From Hymenobacter sp. GOD-10R (lineage in GTDB: Bacteria; Bacteroidota; Bacteroidia; Cytophagales; Hymenobacteraceae), in the NCBI RefSeq assembly GCF_035609205.1, contig NZ_CP141184.1, positions 3,686,501 to 3,750,500 of the forward strand: 64,000 nucleotides of DNA, in the 5' to 3' direction. The position numbers and the translations under genes are program-made. Shown in pieces: positions 61,809-64,000 of the stretch; the first letter of the stretch is position 1, and the number at the start of each line of letters is the position of its first letter. Under the pieces are notes generated by a model, which was not told the DNA's origin, did not search any database, and saw only the letters and a list, made by a program, of their open reading frames with translations.

Positions 61809-62385
61809 AAGGCTAGGGTAGGTTTCCCTCTAGTACAAACGACACCCGAGCCAAGGCCAACCCCTATTCAGCTTTTGAAAAAAATTTTATTTATAGCAAA
61901 ATACATCTTTCATTAACCTAGTAAATATGCTATCAATCAGCTAGTTATCACAGATATAACTATTGTTGTCAAGCCGAGTTTACAATCCGGTCCTTTAGAG
62001 CTGTTGCCGCTGAGCCGGGTTTGTAATCCGGTCTTTGGGAGCTGCGGATTTGCAATCCGCTACGTCTGCGCTGCCAGCAAGCCCATTCGAAAAAAGAGCC
62101 CGTCGTTGCGTGTGAGAATCCCTCTCCAAGTGACTAAGGAGCCCAGATTGCAGATCTGGCCAAGCATCCAACGCGTTCCAGAAAACTGCTCAAGCTAGGT
62201 ACTCCCTAATCCCTTGGAGAACACCTAGCTAGCTCCTGCATAGGCTCGGCCAAAACTCATGAGAGTGCAGGAGAGTGCAGGTATTTTTTTAAAACTACCT
62301 TAGTGAAGCGTTGCCCAAGTAGTGGCCAACACCGCCGGATTGGCCGGCAGCGTGCTCTGGGTCTCCCTCAACTTATTCTCTCCCA
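61809..62385. other. 577-nt divergent gap with REP-like repeats
   Basis: The gap separates fecR from the ECF sigma gene. It has an A/T-rich run around 61870-61940, four short palindromes with the core ATCCG (61973-62161) and a tandem duplication of GAGAGTGCAG at 62261-62280. No -33/-7 pair is clear. Confidence 0.45.
61973..62161. repeat. REP-like palindrome cluster (four units)
   Basis: Units at 61973-61992, 62012-62033, 62041-62062 and 62141-62161 share GGNTTNNAATCCGG-type palindromes, such as CGGATTTGCAATCCG. The first two are parts of a direct repeat of about 33 nt. Confidence 0.6.
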
Positions 62386-62979
62386 GTGAAGCTTACGAAG
62401 AACTTTCCGGAAGAAGCAGAGGCCGCAGCGTCGGACGACGAGCGGCAGTGGTTTCAGACGCTCTTTAAGCAACATGCTACGGGCCTGTACCACCTAGCCT
62501 ACAACCACCTCCGCTCGCGCGCCGAAGCGCAGGAGATTGTGCAAGATTGCTTTCTGAAGTTCTGGGAGAAGCGCCACGAAGTGGGCCCCGAGGCTACGGC
62601 GGCGAAAGGCTACCTCTACACCTCGGCCTACCACGCCATCCTGAACCAGGTGCGCCACCGCCACTACTGGGTGTACGAGGACTGCCCCGACGACTTGATG
62701 GTGGAGCAGGAGCCGCAGAGCAGCGGTCTGGAGTACGAGCAGCTCCAGGATTTATATAACAATGCCCTCGCGCAACTGCCCCTGAAGCGGCGCCAGATCT
62801 TCGCCATGAGCCGGCAGCAAGGCCTATCGAACGCCAAGATTGCCCAGGAGCTGAATATCTCCATCAAGACCGTGGAAAACCAGATGACCCAGGCGCTGAA
62901 GTTTCTGCGGCACTACTTCGTAGCGCACGGCGTGCTGCTGGAGTTCATGCTGCTGCTTTCCGTGTCAGCACTCGTCTAA
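62386..62979 (+). CDS. ECF RNA polymerase sigma factor (FecI/SigW-type)
   Basis: The 197-aa protein starts at a GTG (62386). Sigma-2 region: LFKQHATGLYHLAYNHLRSRAEAQEIVQDCFLKFWEKR. Sigma-4 region: LPLKRRQIFAMSRQQGLSNAKIAQELNISIKTVENQMTQALKFLRHYFV. A hydrophobic tail (LLEFMLLLSVSAL) ends it, as in many Bacteroidota ECF factors. It is encoded divergently from fecR, rather than upstream in the same operon as is usual. It should activate the polysaccharide locus when substrate is sensed. Confidence 0.94.
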   Translation: MKLTKNFPEEAEAAASDDERQWFQTLFKQHATGLYHLAYNHLRSRAEAQEIVQDCFLKFWEKRHEVGPEATAAKGYLYTSAYHAILNQVRHRHYWVYEDCPDDLMVEQEPQSSGLEYEQLQDLYNNALAQLPLKRRQIFAMSRQQGLSNAKIAQELNISIKTVENQMTQALKFLRHYFVAHGVLLEFMLLLSVSALV

Positions 62980-63045
62980 CGTCCCGGAGAAAGTGCGTCT
63001 ACCCACCAGCCGGACGGCTACGCCACCTAGGCCACGTACCATAAA

Positions 63046-63077
63046 ACCCTGACAGAGGCTTGAAGCCCTGTCAGGGT
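63046..63077 (+). terminator. Hairpin terminator of the sigma gene
   Basis: Perfect 10-bp stem ACCCTGACAG / CTGTCAGGGT, loop of 12 nt. T run is weak. Confidence 0.7.
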
Positions 63078-63190
63078 CAAAACGTCTTACGACTTACCGC
63101 TCTGGTAGCCATGCTTCGCCAAAACCAGCCGTTCTGTTTTTTAGAATACATTTACACTCATTGCTTACCAACCACAACCCTCCTATCCGA

Positions 63191-63592
63191 ATGAGTATCA
63201 CGTTAGAACAAGCTGAACAAGCTATCAAAGCCGCCAAGCAGAAATCAACCGAGCTAGGTGTCAAAATGAACATCGCCGTGGTAGATGCCGGTGCCAACCT
63301 CACGGCGTTCGCCCGCATGGACGACGCTTGGCTGGGCTCGGTCGACATTGCCATGCGTAAGGCCCGCACCGCCCGCTTCTTCGACATGCCCACCGGCAAC
63401 CTAGGCCAAGCCTCCCAGCCCGGTGGCTCGCTCTACAACATCGAGCACTCCAACGGCGGCCTGATCACCTTCCCCGGCGGCTTACCCATCAAGGACGGCA
63501 GCGGTAAGATCATCGGCGCTATTGGGGTGTCGGGCGACACCGTGGAGAACGACCACACCGTAGCGCAGGCTGGTGTGGATGCGTTGCAATAG
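63191..63592 (+). CDS. GlcG/HbpS-family protein
   Basis: The 133-aa protein is read from the ATG at 63191. The HbpS/GlcG fold is seen in [64 protein letters not shown] and [27 protein letters not shown]. Family members bind haem or cobalamin-like ligands or are found in glycolate operons, but the function here is not known. No signal peptide is visible. A perfect 56-nt palindrome follows. Confidence 0.9.
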   Translation: MSITLEQAEQAIKAAKQKSTELGVKMNIAVVDAGANLTAFARMDDAWLGSVDIAMRKARTARFFDMPTGNLGQASQPGGSLYNIEHSNGGLITFPGGLPIKDGSGKIIGAIGVSGDTVENDHTVAQAGVDALQ

Positions 63593-63601
63593 GCTCCCCA
63601 A

Positions 63602-63657
63602 AAGCTCTTCAAACAAAAAGCCGGACCTAGGTCCGGCTTTTTGTTTGAAGAGCTTTG
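63602..63657. terminator. Perfect 56-nt palindrome, probable bidirectional terminator
   Basis: Two 28-nt arms pair without any mismatch or loop, from AAAGCTCTTC at 63602 to GAAGAGCTTT at 63657. The centre is CCTAGG. Inner part (GCCGGACC / GGTCCGGC, then TTTTT) would be a terminator on both strands. Confidence 0.85.
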
Positions 63658-63774
63658 TCAAAGTCCTTCCCCATTCGGACTGCTGAGCGTCGCCGGACCG
63701 GTTGCTGTGTGCATCGTTCGGGGGTTGTTCGCTTATTGCTATTTGAACCAATTTGTGCAATGACTACAGCCGAT

Positions 63775-63811
63775 AACCGGTCGGGCACCTAGGACGTTGG
63801 ATCGGCAGGCG
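63775..63811. repeat. 37-bp palindromic repeat, copy 3
   Basis: AACCGGTCGGGCAC ... GGATCGGCAGGCG aligns without gaps to the copies at 36825 and 45859. Confidence 0.7.
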
Positions 63812-63833
63812 GCGCTACAGGTACACCTTCCAA

Positions 63834-64000
63834 CTAAGCTCCCTGCCCGAGTAGCCGCATGAAGGCGCCGTCCATGACATAGGTAGAGCCCGATACGTAG
63901 TCCGAATCGGCGGAGGCTAGGAACAGGGCTAGCTTAGCAATTTCCTCGGGGTGGCCGGCTCGCTTCATTGGAATCTTCTGCGCTTGCTCGTCACGAAACT
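63834..64000 (-). CDS. SDR-family oxidoreductase, C-terminal fragment (5' end outside window)
   Basis: The minus frame reads 55 residues ending at a TAG (63834-63836), including [42 protein letters not shown]. The GxPxEIAxxxLFLAS and YVxGxxxxxDGG-like pattern is the C-terminus of classical short-chain dehydrogenases. The catalytic SYK region lies outside the window. Substrate cannot be inferred. Confidence 0.9.
   Translation of the reverse strand, partial: FRDEQAQKIPMKRAGHPEEIAKLALFLASADSDYVSGSTYVMDGAFMRLLGQGA

Noticed and set aside
61973..62062. tRNA-like sequence in the fecR/sigma gap
   Set aside because: Segments such as GGTTTGTAATCC look like a T loop, but the conserved TTCGA core, an acceptor stem and an anticodon arm are missing; the region is better explained as REP-like palindromes.
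62261..62280. Tandem 10-bp duplication GAGAGTGCAG upstream of the sigma gene
   Set aside because: Only two units and no palindrome; too little to call an operator or phase-variable tract.
1..64000. CRISPR array, prophage or insertion sequence
   Set aside because: No regularly spaced direct repeats with unique spacers, no integrase, transposase or phage structural gene was seen on either strand.

Overview
The window looks like chromosomal DNA of a Bacteroidota bacterium, most probably Hymenobacter or a close relative in Hymenobacteraceae. The evidence is gene content: a SusC/SusD pair, a FecR/ECF-sigma pair, a secreted protease with a type IX secretion (T9SS) C-terminal domain, DUF4199, and a PorE-like OmpA protein. 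GC is roughly 55-60% by eye, and several promoters have Bacteroidota-type -7 elements (TAnnTTTG or a TAnTTTCG variant). I see no rRNA, tRNA, CRISPR array, prophage or transposase gene. The mobile-looking DNA consists only of short intergenic repeats.

Layout. 1-12 kb: housekeeping and envelope genes (App1-like phosphatase, M16 peptidase, mtgA, Lon-N domain protein, metallophosphoesterase, lipid kinase, M48 peptidase, L,D-transpeptidase-like protein) and the first of three paralogous small secreted proteins with an EGQYV motif. 12-18 kb: DUF4199 membrane protein, an ABC-F ATPase with one degenerate ATP site, an outer-membrane protein, a 55-aa membrane protein, 3-hydroxyacyl-CoA dehydrogenase, msrA. 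18-26 kb: a five-gene metal-efflux block on the minus strand (response regulator, sensor kinase, TolC-like, adaptor, CzcA/CusA pump). The regulator gene and the TolC-like gene share a direct-repeat operator candidate. 26-31 kb: dapD, a PAS-LuxR regulator, and a divergent pair encoding an unknown exported protein and a T9SS metalloprotease. 31-36 kb: glycosyltransferase, fabH, a DtxR-type regulator between two long hairpins, mnmE, a small lipoprotein, an aldo/keto reductase. 37-46 kb: citrate synthase, the two other EGQYV paralogs, the PorE-like protein, queE, folD, a 61-aa protein, lepA. 46-48.6 kb: GH15 enzyme and a small acidic protein. 48.6-63 kb: a polysaccharide utilisation locus, fecR-susC-susD-GH106-CE15-GH97, with the ECF sigma gene divergent. 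63-64 kb: a GlcG/HbpS-like protein and a truncated SDR.

How the genes work together. In the metal block, the two-component system probably controls its own operon and the pump operon. In the polysaccharide locus, the SusC protein has an N-terminal STN domain, so the likely circuit is STN-SusC to FecR to ECF sigma. The enzymes point to a glycan with alpha-rhamnose and esterified glucuronic acid plus an alpha-glucoside or alpha-galactoside; the exact substrate is inference.

The most striking non-genic signals are (1) a large excess of the palindrome CCTAGG; (2) a family of long inverted repeats resembling MITEs, two of which lie exactly at gene junctions inside the polysaccharide locus; (3) a separate 37-bp repeat in three gaps; (4) a REP-like cluster upstream of fecR; and (5) a perfect 56-nt palindrome at 63602-63657.
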